Below are positions 45,622-55,336 of a stretch of 64,000 nt of DNA, piece after piece (position 1 is the first letter of the stretch; each line of letters begins with the position of its first letter). Both the position numbers and the translations under genes were made by a program. The DNA is taken from assembly GCA_036279355.1 (NCBI GenBank), contig DASUJH010000020.1, positions 62,001 through 126,000 of the forward strand, in the 5' to 3' direction. This stretch comes from Gemmatimonadales bacterium (GTDB lineage: Bacteria > Gemmatimonadota > Gemmatimonadetes > Gemmatimonadales > GWC2-71-9). Below the pieces are notes generated by a model. That model saw nothing but the letters and a program-made list of their open reading frames with translations. It was not told where the DNA came from and ran no database searches.

Positions 45622-47051
45622 AGCGCCTCCGCTACGCTCGGCCGTCCGCACCACATGCAGGTGGCCGGCGCCTCGGCGGAACGAAACTCCGCGTCAGGCA
45701 GCACCCGCACCGTCGCCTTGGTCTGCTCCTTGACCTCGGCTTCGCAATCCGCGCTCCCGCAGAAGCCGCCGTAGGCGAAGCCGCCGGGCCCTTCCATGAA
45801 CGCGAGGAACTGTTCCTTGGTGGCGCCCCGGATGGTGTGGGCCTCCTGGCGGCGGCGTGCCGCGGCGAGCATGTCGCGCTGCATGCGGTCCATTTCGGCG
45901 TGCAGCCGGTCGGCGAGACCGTCAATCGCCAGCGGCTCCTTCTTGCCGCCGGTGCGCCGGGCGAGCAGCACGGTGCCGGCCGCGACGTCGCGCGGGCCCA
46001 CCTCGAGCCGGAGCGGCACACCGCGCGCTTCCCATTCGTAGTACTTGGCGCCCGGCTTCATCCCTTCGCGCGCGTCGAGATGCACCCGGATGGCCGCCGC
46101 GTGCAGCGCGCCGCGCACGCGCTCAGACGTTTCCATTACCGCGGCGCGCTCCTCGTCGGTGCGGTGGATGGGCACGATCACCACCTGGAACTGCGCGAGG
46201 CGTGGTGGGCAGACCAGGCCCGTGTCGTCGCCGTGGCTCATGATGAGCGCGCCGACCAGCCGGGTCGACACGCCCCACGAAGTGTTCCAGACGAAGTCGA
46301 CGTCGCCGCTCGCCGTCTGGTAGGTGACCTCGAAGGCGCGGGCGAAGTTCTGACCCAGATTGTGGCTCGTGCCGGCCTGCAGGGCGCGGTTGTCCTGCAT
46401 CAGCGCCTCGCAACTGTACGTCCGCACGGCGCCGGCAAAGCGCTCGCTGTCGGTCTTGCGGCCGGTCACCACCGGCATCGCCATCCACTCTTCCATGAAC
46501 CGGCGATAGACGCCGAGCATCCGGAGCGTCTCCGCTTCGGCATCCTCATCGGTGGCGTGCGCGGTGTGCCCCTCCTGCCAGAGAAACTCGGTGGTGCGCA
46601 GAAACAGCCGGGTGCGGAGCTCCCACCGGACCACGTTCGCCCACTGATTGATGAGCAGCGGCAGGTCGCGGTAGCTCTGGATCCACTTGGCATACATCGA
46701 GTAGATGATGGTCTCCGACGTGGGCCGCACCACGAGCGGCTCCTCCAGCTCCTTGCCGCCGCCGTGCGTCACCACGGCGGTTTCCGGCGCGAACCCCTCG
46801 ACGTGCTCCGCTTCGCGCGAGAGAAAGCTCTGCGGAATGAAGAGCGGGAAGTACGCGTTCTGGTGCCCCGTTTCCTTGAACATCGCGTCGAGCGCGCCCT
46901 GCATCTGCTCCCAGATCGCGTAGCCGTTCGGCCGGATCACCATGCAGCCGCGGACCGGGCTGTAGTCGGCCAGCTCGGCGCGCATGATCAACTCATTGTA
47001 CCAGGCGCTGAAGTCGACCGCGCGCGGCGTGAGTGCCTTGGAATCAGCCAT
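45603..47051 (-). CDS. proS: prolyl-tRNA synthetase, archaeal/eukaryotic-like type
   Basis: 482 aa, the short ProRS class (type 3) without the bacterial editing insertion. Motif 1 region VRGCMVIRPNGYAIWEQMQ, motif 2 VVRPTSETIIYSMYAKWI with ELRTRLFLRTTEFLWQEGHTAHAT, motif 3 within SWGVSTRLVGALIMSHGD. The C-terminal zinc domain has FCGSADCE and CMWCGRP and ends in the typical KAY. ATG 47051 overlaps hisS by 8 bases. Confidence 0.96.
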   Translation of the reverse strand: MADSKALTPRAVDFSAWYNELIMRAELADYSPVRGCMVIRPNGYAIWEQMQGALDAMFKETGHQNAYFPLFIPQSFLSREAEHVEGFAPETAVVTHGGGKELEEPLVVRPTSETIIYSMYAKWIQSYRDLPLLINQWANVVRWELRTRLFLRTTEFLWQEGHTAHATDEDAEAETLRMLGVYRRFMEEWMAMPVVTGRKTDSERFAGAVRTYSCEALMQDNRALQAGTSHNLGQNFARAFEVTYQTASGDVDFVWNTSWGVSTRLVGALIMSHGDDTGLVCPPRLAQFQVVIVPIHRTDEERAAVMETSERVRGALHAAAIRVHLDAREGMKPGAKYYEWEARGVPLRLEVGPRDVAAGTVLLARRTGGKKEPLAIDGLADRLHAEMDRMQRDMLAAARRRQEAHTIRGATKEQFLAFMEGPGGFAYGGFCGSADCEAEVKEQTKATVRVLPDAEFRSAEAPATCMWCGRPSVAEALWAKAY

Positions 47052-48384
47052 GACGTGCGGCGGCGGGTGAACGGTGGATGGCGGACGACCCTGCCGCGAG
47101 CTCGGCGACCACCGCCTCGCGGGCCACCGCCCGCTGCGACCGCGCGGCGAGATCCTTGAGCTGCACTTCACCTCGGGCGCGGTCGTCGGGGCCCACAATC
47201 ACGGCGGCGCGGGCCCGCCGGGCGTCCGCCTGCTTGAGCTGGCGCGCCACCGGCTGGGGCGTGAGCGCATACTCCACGGCGAGTCCCGCGTCACGCAGCT
47301 CGTGCGCGAGCGCCAGCACGTCGGGTATGTCGTCCGGCGTGACGGCCGCGACGTACACGTCGATGCCGGCCGCCGGCGCCGGCACGAGACCGCGCTCACG
47401 CAACAGCTCAGCCAGCACGACGTCACCCATGCCGAAGCCGAGCGCGGGCAGCTCGACCCCGCCGAGCGCGCCCAGCAAGTCGTCGTAGCGGCCGCCCCCG
47501 CAGATGGCGCGCAGGGTGCGGCCGGCGTCGAAAAGCTCGAACACCGTCCCGGTGTAATACGCGAGCCCGCGCACGATCGAAAAGTCGACCTCCACGAAGT
47601 CGCCCAGCCCCATTGCCTCGAGCGCGTCGACGGTCCGGCGGAGCGGCGCCAGCTCCGGATGCGAGGCGCCATCTTCGCCCAGCCGGCCGAACTCCGCGGT
47701 GACTGCGGGCAACCCCCGCAGCCCGGCGACGCGAAACACGGCGTCGATGGCCGCCGTGGTGAGCCCGGCTGTCGCGAGCTGCACCGCGAGCGCCTCGCGC
47801 GGCATCCGCTCGACCTTGTCAATGGCCTGGTATGCCTCGGAGAGTCGTGCCTCGGGCACACCCGCCGCGAGGAGCAGCGCCGCCAGCGGCCGCCGGTCGG
47901 AGAGGCGAACGCGCACGTCGCGCGCGGTGAGGCCGAGCGCGCGCATGATGTCGAGCGCGAGCGCCACGATCTCCGCGTCGGCGAGCGGACTTGCCTCGCC
48001 GATCAGATCGCAGTTCAACTGGAAATGCTCGCGGAGTCGGCCACGCTGCTGGCGCTCGTAGCGAAAGAGCTGCGGGATCGCGTACCAGCGGATCGGCTTT
48101 CGCATCCCGTTGGCGCGTGCGGCCACCATGCGGGCAAGCGTCGGCGTCATCTCAGGCCGGAGCGAGACACGGCGCCCCCCCTTGTCCTCGAACTCGTAGA
48201 GCTGCCCCACGATCTCCGCGCCGCTCTTGGCCGTGTAGAGCTCGAGCGGTTCGAGCGGCGGCCCGTCGTACTCCTCGAAACCGTACCGCGCCGCCACCCC
48301 GCGCCAAGCGTCGAAGATATGGGTGCGAAGCGCGAGCTCGTCAGGGTAGAAATCGCGGAAACCCGGCAGGCCCTGGAGTTTCAT
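47044..48384 (-). CDS. hisS: histidyl-tRNA synthetase
   Basis: Class II, 446 aa. GLPGFRDFYPDELALR, VSLRPEMTPTLARMV, FRYERQQRGRLREHFQLNCDLIG, the His-specific loop VRGLAYYTGTVFELFDAG, GGRYDDLL, GFGMGDVVLAELL, and an anticodon-binding domain at the end. The EHFQLNCD wording fits the actinobacterial/archaeal-like HisRS subgroup. 42 bases after folC. Confidence 0.95.
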   Translation of the reverse strand: MKLQGLPGFRDFYPDELALRTHIFDAWRGVAARYGFEEYDGPPLEPLELYTAKSGAEIVGQLYEFEDKGGRRVSLRPEMTPTLARMVAARANGMRKPIRWYAIPQLFRYERQQRGRLREHFQLNCDLIGEASPLADAEIVALALDIMRALGLTARDVRVRLSDRRPLAALLLAAGVPEARLSEAYQAIDKVERMPREALAVQLATAGLTTAAIDAVFRVAGLRGLPAVTAEFGRLGEDGASHPELAPLRRTVDALEAMGLGDFVEVDFSIVRGLAYYTGTVFELFDAGRTLRAICGGGRYDDLLGALGGVELPALGFGMGDVVLAELLRERGLVPAPAAGIDVYVAAVTPDDIPDVLALAHELRDAGLAVEYALTPQPVARQLKQADARRARAAVIVGPDDRARGEVQLKDLAARSQRAVAREAVVAELAAGSSAIHRSPAAARHG

Positions 48385-48426
48385 GGGCGGAACAATAAGG
48401 GGGGACCGGTGAACGGCAAACGGCGA

Positions 48427-49683
48427 TCATAGCCCGTCGCGGTCGAGCGTGCACATGCCGAGCGCATGCATGACGTCGCCCACCGTGTGAAAGGAGCCGG
48501 TGACGAGCACCGTGCCGGCACCCGCCTCCGCCGCCTCGATCGCCTCGCGGAACTCGGGCACCAGGCTCCACGACGCGCGCGCCGGCGGGCGCGATTCGTC
48601 GCGCAGCCACTCGCGCAACCACTCGAGGTTCCAGCCGCGGCCGGCGGCAGTCGGCGCCATCGTGAGCACGCCGCGGTCGATGACGCTGTCGAGGAGCACG
48701 AGCATTTCCGGCCACGCCTTATCGCCCAGGATCGAGATCAGCGCGTGCAGCGGGCGTGGTGGCCGCAGCTCGCGGAGGGCCGCGACGAGCGCGCGGATAC
48801 CGTCGGGGTTATGCGCCACGTCGAACAGCCAGCGGCCACGCCGGTCGAGCCGCCCCGGCACTCGCGCGCGCGCGAACCCGGCGGCGAGCGCGTCGGGTGC
48901 CGGCCTGTACGGCGCCGGGAGCGCCATGAGAATGCCGTGCGCCACGCCCGCGTTGCGCCGCTGGTGGGCCCCCGCAAGCGCGAGCGGACCATCCCATTCA
49001 TAGCCGGCCGGGACGACACGGATGTCCGGGCGCGCCCGGCGGTCGAGCGCGGCGACGTGGCACTTCGCCTCGCGCCGGAGCGCATCGACCAGGTGCGGCC
49101 GCGTCTCGCCGATCACGAACGGCGCGCCCGGCTTCGCGATGCCCGCCTTTTCCGCGGCGATCCGCTCGAGCGTGTCGCCGAGGTACTTCATGTGGTCCAG
49201 CTCGATCTTGGTCACGGCGCTCACCAGCGGCCGGATCACGTTGGTGCTGTCGAGGCGCCCCCCAAGACCGACTTCGACCACGCCGATCTCGGCGCCCCGC
49301 GCGGCGAAGTCGGCCATGGCGATCGCGGTCGTTGCCTCGAAAAAGGTGGCGCCGCGGCGCCGAATGAGCGGCTCGAGCTGGCCGGTCCACATCGCGACGG
49401 CATCCTCGCTGATGGGCGCGCCGTCAACCCGGACGCGCTCCCGGAAGGACACGAGATGCGGCGAGGTGTAGAGGCCGACGCGCCATCCCGCCGCCGCGAG
49501 CGCCGCCGCCACGAGCGTGCAGACGCTCCCCTTTCCATTGGTGCCGCCGATGTGCACCAGCGGCATCACCTCGTGCGGATTGCCGACCGAGGCCAGCAGC
49601 GCGCGCGTCGTGGCGAGCCCGAACTTGATCGTCGTCGTCCGGGGGAAAAGAAATTCGAGCGCGCCGGAATACCCGAGCGTCAT
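48427..49683 (-). CDS. folC: folylpolyglutamate/dihydrofolate synthase
   Basis: 418 aa Mur-ligase fold. VHIGGTNGKGSVCTLVAAAL P-loop, LYTSPHLVSFRERVRVDG, FFEATTAIAMADFA, EVGLGGRLDSTNVI, LDHMKYLGDTLERIAAEKAGI and the C-terminal WLFDVAHNPDGIRAL. Adds glutamate to folates and may also make dihydrofolate. ATG 49683; separated from accD by a strong hairpin. Confidence 0.95.
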   Translation of the reverse strand: MTLGYSGALEFLFPRTTTIKFGLATTRALLASVGNPHEVMPLVHIGGTNGKGSVCTLVAAALAAAGWRVGLYTSPHLVSFRERVRVDGAPISEDAVAMWTGQLEPLIRRRGATFFEATTAIAMADFAARGAEIGVVEVGLGGRLDSTNVIRPLVSAVTKIELDHMKYLGDTLERIAAEKAGIAKPGAPFVIGETRPHLVDALRREAKCHVAALDRRARPDIRVVPAGYEWDGPLALAGAHQRRNAGVAHGILMALPAPYRPAPDALAAGFARARVPGRLDRRGRWLFDVAHNPDGIRALVAALRELRPPRPLHALISILGDKAWPEMLVLLDSVIDRGVLTMAPTAAGRGWNLEWLREWLRDESRPPARASWSLVPEFREAIEAAEAGAGTVLVTGSFHTVGDVMHALGMCTLDRDGL

Positions 49684-49713
49684 GGAGCGATCCGCCTGCG
49701 GAGTGACGGTAAC

Positions 49714-49752
49714 ACGACGCCCCACCCGGCGGCCGCTCAGGTGGGGCGTCGT
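49714..49752. other. strong stem-loop between accD and folC
   Basis: ACGACGCCCCACC (49714-49726) and GGTGGGGCGTCGT (49740-49752) form a perfect 13-bp stem with a 13-base loop. There is no T tract, so it is not a simple intrinsic terminator. In the transcript it sits 22 nt after the accD stop and 30 nt before the folC start. Confidence 0.7.
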
Positions 49753-49774
49753 CCGACTGGTGCGCGCCGAGTGC

Positions 49775-50644
49775 CTAGGCGATTTCCTCGACCGGCGGAC
49801 GCTGCCCCTGCATATGCCGGAGAAGTCGGGCAATCGTCTCGCGGAGGGAACCCCGCGGCACCACGTCATCGATCTGGCCATGCTCGAGCAGGAACTCCGC
49901 CGTCTGGAAGCCCTCCGGCAACTCCTGCCCGATGGTCTGCTTGATCACGCGCGGGCCGGCAAACCCGATCACGGCACCCGGCTCCGCCAAGATCACGTCG
50001 CCCTGCATGGCGAAGGAAGCGGACACGCCGCCGGTGGTCGGGTCCGTCAACACGGAGATGTAGGGAATCCGGGCCCGCGCGAGTTGCGCCAGCGCCGCCG
50101 ACGTCTTCGCCATCTGCATGAGCGAGACGACGCCCTCCTGCATCCGGGCGCCGCCGGAGGTGGAGACAATGACGAGCGGAATCTTCTTTTCCAGGGAGCG
50201 GCGGGCGAGACGGGTGATCTTCTCGCCGACGACGGAGCCCATGGAGCCGCCCATGAACCCGAAGTTCATCACCCCGAGATTGAAGGGCGTGCCCTCGAGG
50301 CGTGCTGTGCCGGTGAAAATCGCGTCGCCCGGGCCCGCCTTCTTGCGGGCGGCGGTGAGTCGCTCGACGTAGTGCTCGAAGTTGAGCGGGTCGGCCGATC
50401 GGAGGCTGCCATACAGCTCGCGCCACGTGCCGCCGTCGGTCAGCAGCTCGATGTATTCCTCCGCGGTGAAGCGGCGGTGCCGCCCGCACTCGGGGCAGAC
50501 GCTGAGCGCCTTCTCGAACTTCTCCCGGATATCAACGTGGCCACAGCTGTCGCATTTTTCCCAGGCATCCGCCGGGATCTCAAGGCGATTGCGCTGGGAT
50601 GTCCGCGGCTTCCGCTCCTTCTTGAACCATGCCATCACGGCCAT
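49775..50644 (-). CDS. accD: acetyl-CoA carboxylase carboxyltransferase beta subunit
   Basis: Transfers carboxyl from biotin to acetyl-CoA with AccA. 289 aa. N-terminal four-Cys zinc ribbon (KCDSCGHVDI, VCPECGRHRRF), then the crotonase-like core: GVMNFGFMGGSMGSVVGEKITRL, STSGGARMQEG, VLTDPTTGGVSASFAM, IGFAGPRVIKQTIGQELPEGFQ. ATG 50644 or ATG 50635. The 98 bases upstream hold no convincing promoter. Confidence 0.96.
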   Translation of the reverse strand: MAVMAWFKKERKPRTSQRNRLEIPADAWEKCDSCGHVDIREKFEKALSVCPECGRHRRFTAEEYIELLTDGGTWRELYGSLRSADPLNFEHYVERLTAARKKAGPGDAIFTGTARLEGTPFNLGVMNFGFMGGSMGSVVGEKITRLARRSLEKKIPLVIVSTSGGARMQEGVVSLMQMAKTSAALAQLARARIPYISVLTDPTTGGVSASFAMQGDVILAEPGAVIGFAGPRVIKQTIGQELPEGFQTAEFLLEHGQIDDVVPRGSLRETIARLLRHMQGQRPPVEEIA

Positions 50645-50742
50645 AGTGGTGATTGGGGTCGGAGGTTAGAGGGGCGCCGGATCCGAGACAGGCAACTAAT
50701 TTGCCATCACTGACGGGTTCACGCCAGAGCCACGGTGCTAAG

Positions 50743-51990
50743 TCATTGTGTAGCATCAGCATAGCCGGCCAGCCTGGCATCCCATGCGACCCGGAACGCG
50801 AGACCGAGGCAGATGCAACAGATCACAAAGAACGAGCCGCCATACGAGAAAAACGGCAGCGGAATGCCGGTGATCGGCATGATACTGACCGTCATGCCGA
50901 CGTTTTCGAAGACGTGCGAGAAGAGCAGCCCGAAAATCCCGAACACCGCGAGGCTGCTGAAGGGGTCCGTGGCGCGGCGGGCGATGCGAACCAGGGTGAG
51001 CAGGAGTGCCGCAAAGAGCGCGAGCGCTACGGCCACGCCCACGAACCCGAGCTCCTCGCCCACCACCGAAAAGACGAAATCGGTGTGCTGCTCCGGAAGA
51101 AATGCGAGCCGCTTCTGCGGGCCCTCGGTGTAGCCGGTCCCGAACCAGCCGCCCGATCCGATCGCGACCTTCGATTGCAGGGCGTGATAACCGGCGCGCT
51201 GCGGGTCCACCTCCGGATTGAGAAAGGTGAGCAGCCTGTCCTGCTGGTAAGGTTTGAGTCGATGCCAGAGCGGCAGCGCCACGCCGCCCATGACGGCACT
51301 CAGGAACCAGAACGTGAGGCCATCCCACACGTACGGCCGCCACGCGAAGAGCAGTGCCGTAAACCCGATCATCCAGAACGCCCACGTCACGTTGCTGAAC
51401 GCGAGCAGCAGGCTCATGCCGGGCGACGCGATCAGGAACAGCAGGCGGAAGCGCACGCCCGCCCAGTAGAGCATGCTGAAGAAAATGCCGATGAAGACGA
51501 GGGCGCTGCCCAGGTCGGGCTGCTTCATCACGAGGAGGAACGGCACGCCGACGATAATGGCGGGCCCGGCGAGATCGCGGAGCGAGCGCGGGGGCTCGCG
51601 CCGGCTCGAGAGATAGCGGGCGAGCATCAGCACCGTGGCCAGCTTGGCAAGCTCGGCCGGCTGGCCGATCTGGCGGCCGCCGACCGTGAGCCAGGAATGC
51701 GTGCCGGCCGCCGTGCCGGCGCCGGTGCCCACCGCCAGCACGATCAGGAGCAGCGCGAGGCTGGTGCCGTAGATCGCCGGCGTGAGCCACTCGATCAATC
51801 GGGGCGAGATCCGGAAGGTGCCCCACGCGACGAGGAGCCCGATGCCAAACCACACGAACTGGCGCTGCCACACGCCCGCCCCCGCTGTGGGCACGTCGGT
51901 CTGCCCGGCCGAGTAGAGGACCAGGAGACCGTACAGCATGAGCCCGAGGCTTTCGGCCGCGAGCGGCCGATCCACCGCGGCGAGTCTCAT
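50743..51990 (-). CDS. rodA: RodA, SEDS peptidoglycan polymerase of the elongasome
   Basis: 415 aa with about ten membrane helices. SEDS signatures: HSWLTVGGRQIGQPAELAKLATVLMLARYLS, MKQPDLGSALVFIGIFF with the catalytic Asp loop, SKVAIGSGGWFGTGYTEGPQKRLAFLPEQHTDFVFSVVGEELGF (read in parts) and IPLPFFSYGGS. ATG 51990 overlaps the mrdA stop. Works with the PBP2 transpeptidase encoded just upstream. Confidence 0.95.
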   Translation of the reverse strand: MRLAAVDRPLAAESLGLMLYGLLVLYSAGQTDVPTAGAGVWQRQFVWFGIGLLVAWGTFRISPRLIEWLTPAIYGTSLALLLIVLAVGTGAGTAAGTHSWLTVGGRQIGQPAELAKLATVLMLARYLSSRREPPRSLRDLAGPAIIVGVPFLLVMKQPDLGSALVFIGIFFSMLYWAGVRFRLLFLIASPGMSLLLAFSNVTWAFWMIGFTALLFAWRPYVWDGLTFWFLSAVMGGVALPLWHRLKPYQQDRLLTFLNPEVDPQRAGYHALQSKVAIGSGGWFGTGYTEGPQKRLAFLPEQHTDFVFSVVGEELGFVGVAVALALFAALLLTLVRIARRATDPFSSLAVFGIFGLLFSHVFENVGMTVSIMPITGIPLPFFSYGGSFFVICCICLGLAFRVAWDARLAGYADATQ

Positions 51991-53897
51991 GGCGGGGGAA
52001 GCGGGGACGGCTCGGGCGGCCGTGGCGGCTCGGCCGCGCGAAGCGATTCAGCAGCGGCCTGTGCGGCCGCCGAATCCGGATCGAGCTCGAGCGTGCGCGG
52101 GGCGGTGTCCTCCGGCGCCACCACCTTCATCCTGAGCCGTGCCGCAGCCGGCGCCTCGGGGCCGAGGAGATAGCGGCGCAGCACGCGGACGACGTACGGT
52201 GCGACGACGGTGCCGTGCTTGGCGAACTCCATGATGCCGCCCACCACAACCTGCGGATGATCGGCCGGCGCGAAGCCGATGAACCAGCCGTGGTCCTCGC
52301 CGTGCGGGTTCTGCGCCGTGCCGGTCTTGCCGGCCACGGCCAGATCGGCCTGCCGGCTCGCGCGCGCCGTGCCCGACTGCACGACGGCAATCAACGCCTG
52401 CCTGAGCCCGTCGAGCTGGGCGTCCGTGAGACCGAGGGAGTGCGGTTTGGCATCCTCCGGTGGCCGGACGATGTAGGGCGTCACCTCCTTGCCCGCGCCC
52501 GCGAGCGCGTCGTAGAACTGCACCATGTTGATCAGCGTCTGGGTGTTCTCGCCCTGGCCGATCGAGAAGTTGAGCGTGGTCGCCGCAGGGCTCCAGTGCC
52601 GGGGCCCGTAGAGCCGATCGAAGTAGGCGGTGGTGGCGGGATAAATCGGCGCTACCTCGTTGCGCAGATCGATGCCGCTCTTGGCGCGGAACCCCATCAG
52701 CACGCCGTCATCGATGATCGCGTCGAGGCCGAGCTTGAGTCCGAGCTGATAGAAGTAGACGTCGCAGCTCGCCGCGACGGCACCGATGAGGTCGAGCGAG
52801 CCGTGGCCTTCCCGCTTCCAGCAGCGGAACACCCGGTTGCCGATGCGCAGGCCACCGCGGCACGGCACGGGCATGTGGGTGTCGAGCCCGATGATGCCGC
52901 GCCGGAGCGCCATGGCCGCGATGGCGAGCTTGAACGGCGATGCTGGCGGATAGCGGGTCTGGACCACGCGATTGAGGAGGGGCCGCGCGGGATCGCTGTT
53001 GAGCGCGCGCCAGAGTGCGGACGAGATCCCTCCGACAAACGCATTGGGGTCATAGGATGGCGCCGAGTAGAGCGCCAGCACTTCGCCCTTGGTCGAGAGA
53101 GCCACCATCCCGCCGCGCACGTCCGGCGGCCAGATGCTATCGATGAACGTCTGAAGGTCGAGGTCGACGGTCGTGTGGATCGGATACCCGGGCGTGGGCT
53201 CGAGCGAGGCGGTGCTGGCCTGCTCGCGCACGAGCCGGCCACGGGCGTTCACCTCGACGTAGCGGACGCCGTCGCTGCCGCGCAGGGTGTCATCGTAGGC
53301 GAGCTCCAGGCCGGCCTTGCCGACGATCGATCCGAGGTCGGCGCCCGGGTAGCGGTCCTTGTCGAGATCGGCGGCGGTCACCTCCCCGACGTAGCCCACG
53401 AGCTGCGCCACCGCCCGTCCCGCCGGGTAGAGGCGCTTGGGCTCGGATTGGATCACGAGCCCGGGGAGCGCGGCGCGGTGCTCCTCCAGGCGGGAGATGG
53501 TCGCAAAGCTCGCGTCGCCGAACACGAGCACCGGCTGGTAGCGCGCGGCGGCATACCGGCGCAGCACATCGGCCGCGTCGGCGCTGTCGAGCGGCACGAG
53601 CCGCGCGATGCGCTCGAGCACGCCCTGGAGCCCCGCGCGCGAGGGCGCGAGGAGCTTGACCGAGTAGCCGGGCACATTCTCCGCGATGATTCGGCCGTCG
53701 CGGTCGTAGATCGCCCCGCGCGGTGGCGGGAGGGGAATCGGGCGCAGCCGATTGGTCTCGGCCTTGAGCTGAAACTTCTCGTGCTGGATGATCTGGGCGT
53801 TGAAGAAAGCGCCGAGCAGCACGGCAAAGGCGCCGGTGACGATCCACCGGGCCACCCGGGCGCGTTCGCCCACGCGATACGAGTCGAATCCGTGCAC
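51987..53897 (-). CDS. mrdA: penicillin-binding protein 2 (transpeptidase of the elongasome)
   Basis: 636 aa class B PBP. N-terminal anchor IVTGAFAVLLGAFFNAQII, pedestal domain with RGAIYDRDGRIIAENVPGYSV, transpeptidase with S-x-x-K in PPASPFKLAI, SCD in AASCDVYFYQLG, and KTG in VAGKTGTAQN. The C-terminal 60 residues are Pro/Ala-rich and disordered. GTG 53897, one base after mreD. Confidence 0.95.
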   Translation of the reverse strand: MHGFDSYRVGERARVARWIVTGAFAVLLGAFFNAQIIQHEKFQLKAETNRLRPIPLPPPRGAIYDRDGRIIAENVPGYSVKLLAPSRAGLQGVLERIARLVPLDSADAADVLRRYAAARYQPVLVFGDASFATISRLEEHRAALPGLVIQSEPKRLYPAGRAVAQLVGYVGEVTAADLDKDRYPGADLGSIVGKAGLELAYDDTLRGSDGVRYVEVNARGRLVREQASTASLEPTPGYPIHTTVDLDLQTFIDSIWPPDVRGGMVALSTKGEVLALYSAPSYDPNAFVGGISSALWRALNSDPARPLLNRVVQTRYPPASPFKLAIAAMALRRGIIGLDTHMPVPCRGGLRIGNRVFRCWKREGHGSLDLIGAVAASCDVYFYQLGLKLGLDAIIDDGVLMGFRAKSGIDLRNEVAPIYPATTAYFDRLYGPRHWSPAATTLNFSIGQGENTQTLINMVQFYDALAGAGKEVTPYIVRPPEDAKPHSLGLTDAQLDGLRQALIAVVQSGTARASRQADLAVAGKTGTAQNPHGEDHGWFIGFAPADHPQVVVGGIMEFAKHGTVVAPYVVRVLRRYLLGPEAPAAARLRMKVVAPEDTAPRTLELDPDSAAAQAAAESLRAAEPPRPPEPSPLPPP

Positions 53898-53898
53898 G

Positions 53899-54393
53899 TC
53901 AGGCGTCGAGCCGCACGGCGAACCATTGGCGGAAGCAGAACAGCACGAGGGCGCCGGCCGCGGCGGTGATGATGCCGCGGAGCGGGCTGTAGACGCCGAG
54001 GCCGATCAGGAGCTGGCGCGCATCGGCCCCGCTCGCCACCAGCACGATGAAATCGCGCAGCCAGACGCCCACGGCCACGAAGCCGGCGGTGACGAGCAGG
54101 TTGTCGAGAAAGAAGACCGCGCGGCCCCAGGCGGCAGCGTAGCCGACGACCGTGTGCGCGAGCGCCGACGCGCCGAAACGCGCCGGCGTCATTGCGTCGG
54201 CCACGAGCCCGACCATGAAGCCCGCGACCGCGGCCGCGCCGGGCCCGCTCCGCATGGCGAACACGACGAGCGCAAAGAGCAGGAAGTCGGGGCCGAGGCG
54301 CGGGTCGAAGATGCGGGGCCGGACGTAGAAATGCAGCAGCACGAGGGTCGCGATGACCAGCGCAAGCTGGGCCCGGCCGGCACGAGTGCTCAT
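53899..54393 (-). CDS. mreD: MreD-like rod-shape protein
   Basis: 164 aa, five or so hydrophobic helices (LALVIATLVLLHFYV, FLLFALVVFAM, AAVAGFMVGLVAD, LLVTAGFVAVGVWL, ITAAAGALVLFCF). Sequence conservation in MreD is low; identity comes from size, topology and the position between mreC and mrdA. ATG 54393, ATGA with mreC. Confidence 0.88.
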   Translation of the reverse strand: MSTRAGRAQLALVIATLVLLHFYVRPRIFDPRLGPDFLLFALVVFAMRSGPGAAAVAGFMVGLVADAMTPARFGASALAHTVVGYAAAWGRAVFFLDNLLVTAGFVAVGVWLRDFIVLVASGADARQLLIGLGVYSPLRGIITAAAGALVLFCFRQWFAVRLDA

Positions 54394-55334
54394 CGCGCGG
54401 GCGCGGCTGCCGGCGGGGACGAAGCCGAGGCGGTCAGGCGCGGGTGCGCCGGGGCGGTATTCGGCGCGGAGTCGGCCGGCAGGCTCACGGCGCCGAGCGA
54501 GTCGAGCGGAAAGGCATCGGCGACCGAGGCGTCGCGGGGCGCCAGGAGCACCAGCACGTGCGCCGCCGCGCCCGGGATGGCCGCGGCTCGCATCGTATAC
54601 ACTCGCTCCCAACCGACCTGTTCGCGCTCGATGCGCTCCACGGTGCCGATCGGAATCCCCTTGGGGTAAACGCCGCCGAGCCCGGACGAGAGAACGACGG
54701 TGCCGGCGGGGATCGAGTCGCGGTAAGGGACGCCGCGGAATTCCAGCGTCGCATCGCTCGCCGTTCCGCCAGGCGCCGCGGCAACGAGCCCGAAGGCATT
54801 GGCCGTGGGCGTGAACGCGCTCACCCGGAAATCGGGGTGCGCCCAGGTCATCGCGACGCTCGTGCTCCGGCCCACGCTCGAGATGACGCCGATGAGCCCT
54901 TGCGGCGCAACCACGGGATCGAACGGCTCGACGCCCGATGCGCGCCCTACGCTCAGGAGCAGCGTGCGGCCGTCGGTGGCCTGCGCCTGGTGCAGCACTT
55001 CGGCCGCGACGTACCGCGTGTGGAGGCGGTGCCCGAGGCCGAGGAGGCGCCGGAGGCGCTCGTTCTCGGCGAGCAGCGACGGCAGCACCTGCGCCGCCAT
55101 GGCCGCAGAATCACGCTCGACGGTGACGGCGTCGAGCCGCGCGCGACTCGTGCGGCCCTCCTCCGCACGCTCCTCCAGCCACACAAACGGCCACAGGATG
55201 CTCTGCCGGAGACCCGTGGCTACCGCGCCGGTCAGCCGGGGGGGCGCGAACAGCGCGGTGAGGGAGAGGACGAGGCAGAGGGCGAAGAGCGCGGTGTCCC
55301 GCCGGCTGACGGTGCGGTCGGACGCGGGGAGCAT
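54390..55334 (-). CDS. mreC: MreC rod-shape-determining protein
   Basis: 314 aa: one N-terminal membrane helix (ALFALCLVLSLTALFA), a periplasmic coiled coil ending AENERLRRLLGL, and the beta-barrel domain with VVAPQGLIGVISSVGRSTSVAMTWAHPDF, GVPYRDSIPAGTVVLSSGLGGVYPKGIPIGTV (read in parts). The Pro/Ala-rich tail of about 30 residues is unusual in length. Links MreB to PBP2-RodA. Confidence 0.94.
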   Translation of the reverse strand: MLPASDRTVSRRDTALFALCLVLSLTALFAPPRLTGAVATGLRQSILWPFVWLEERAEEGRTSRARLDAVTVERDSAAMAAQVLPSLLAENERLRRLLGLGHRLHTRYVAAEVLHQAQATDGRTLLLSVGRASGVEPFDPVVAPQGLIGVISSVGRSTSVAMTWAHPDFRVSAFTPTANAFGLVAAAPGGTASDATLEFRGVPYRDSIPAGTVVLSSGLGGVYPKGIPIGTVERIEREQVGWERVYTMRAAAIPGAAAHVLVLLAPRDASVADAFPLDSLGAVSLPADSAPNTAPAHPRLTASASSPPAAAPAR

Positions 55335-55336
55335 CC

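Noticed and set aside
50645-50742. Promoter for accD (TTGCCT with a downstream TCTAAC)
   Set aside because: The spacing of 19 and poor -10 match are no better than chance.
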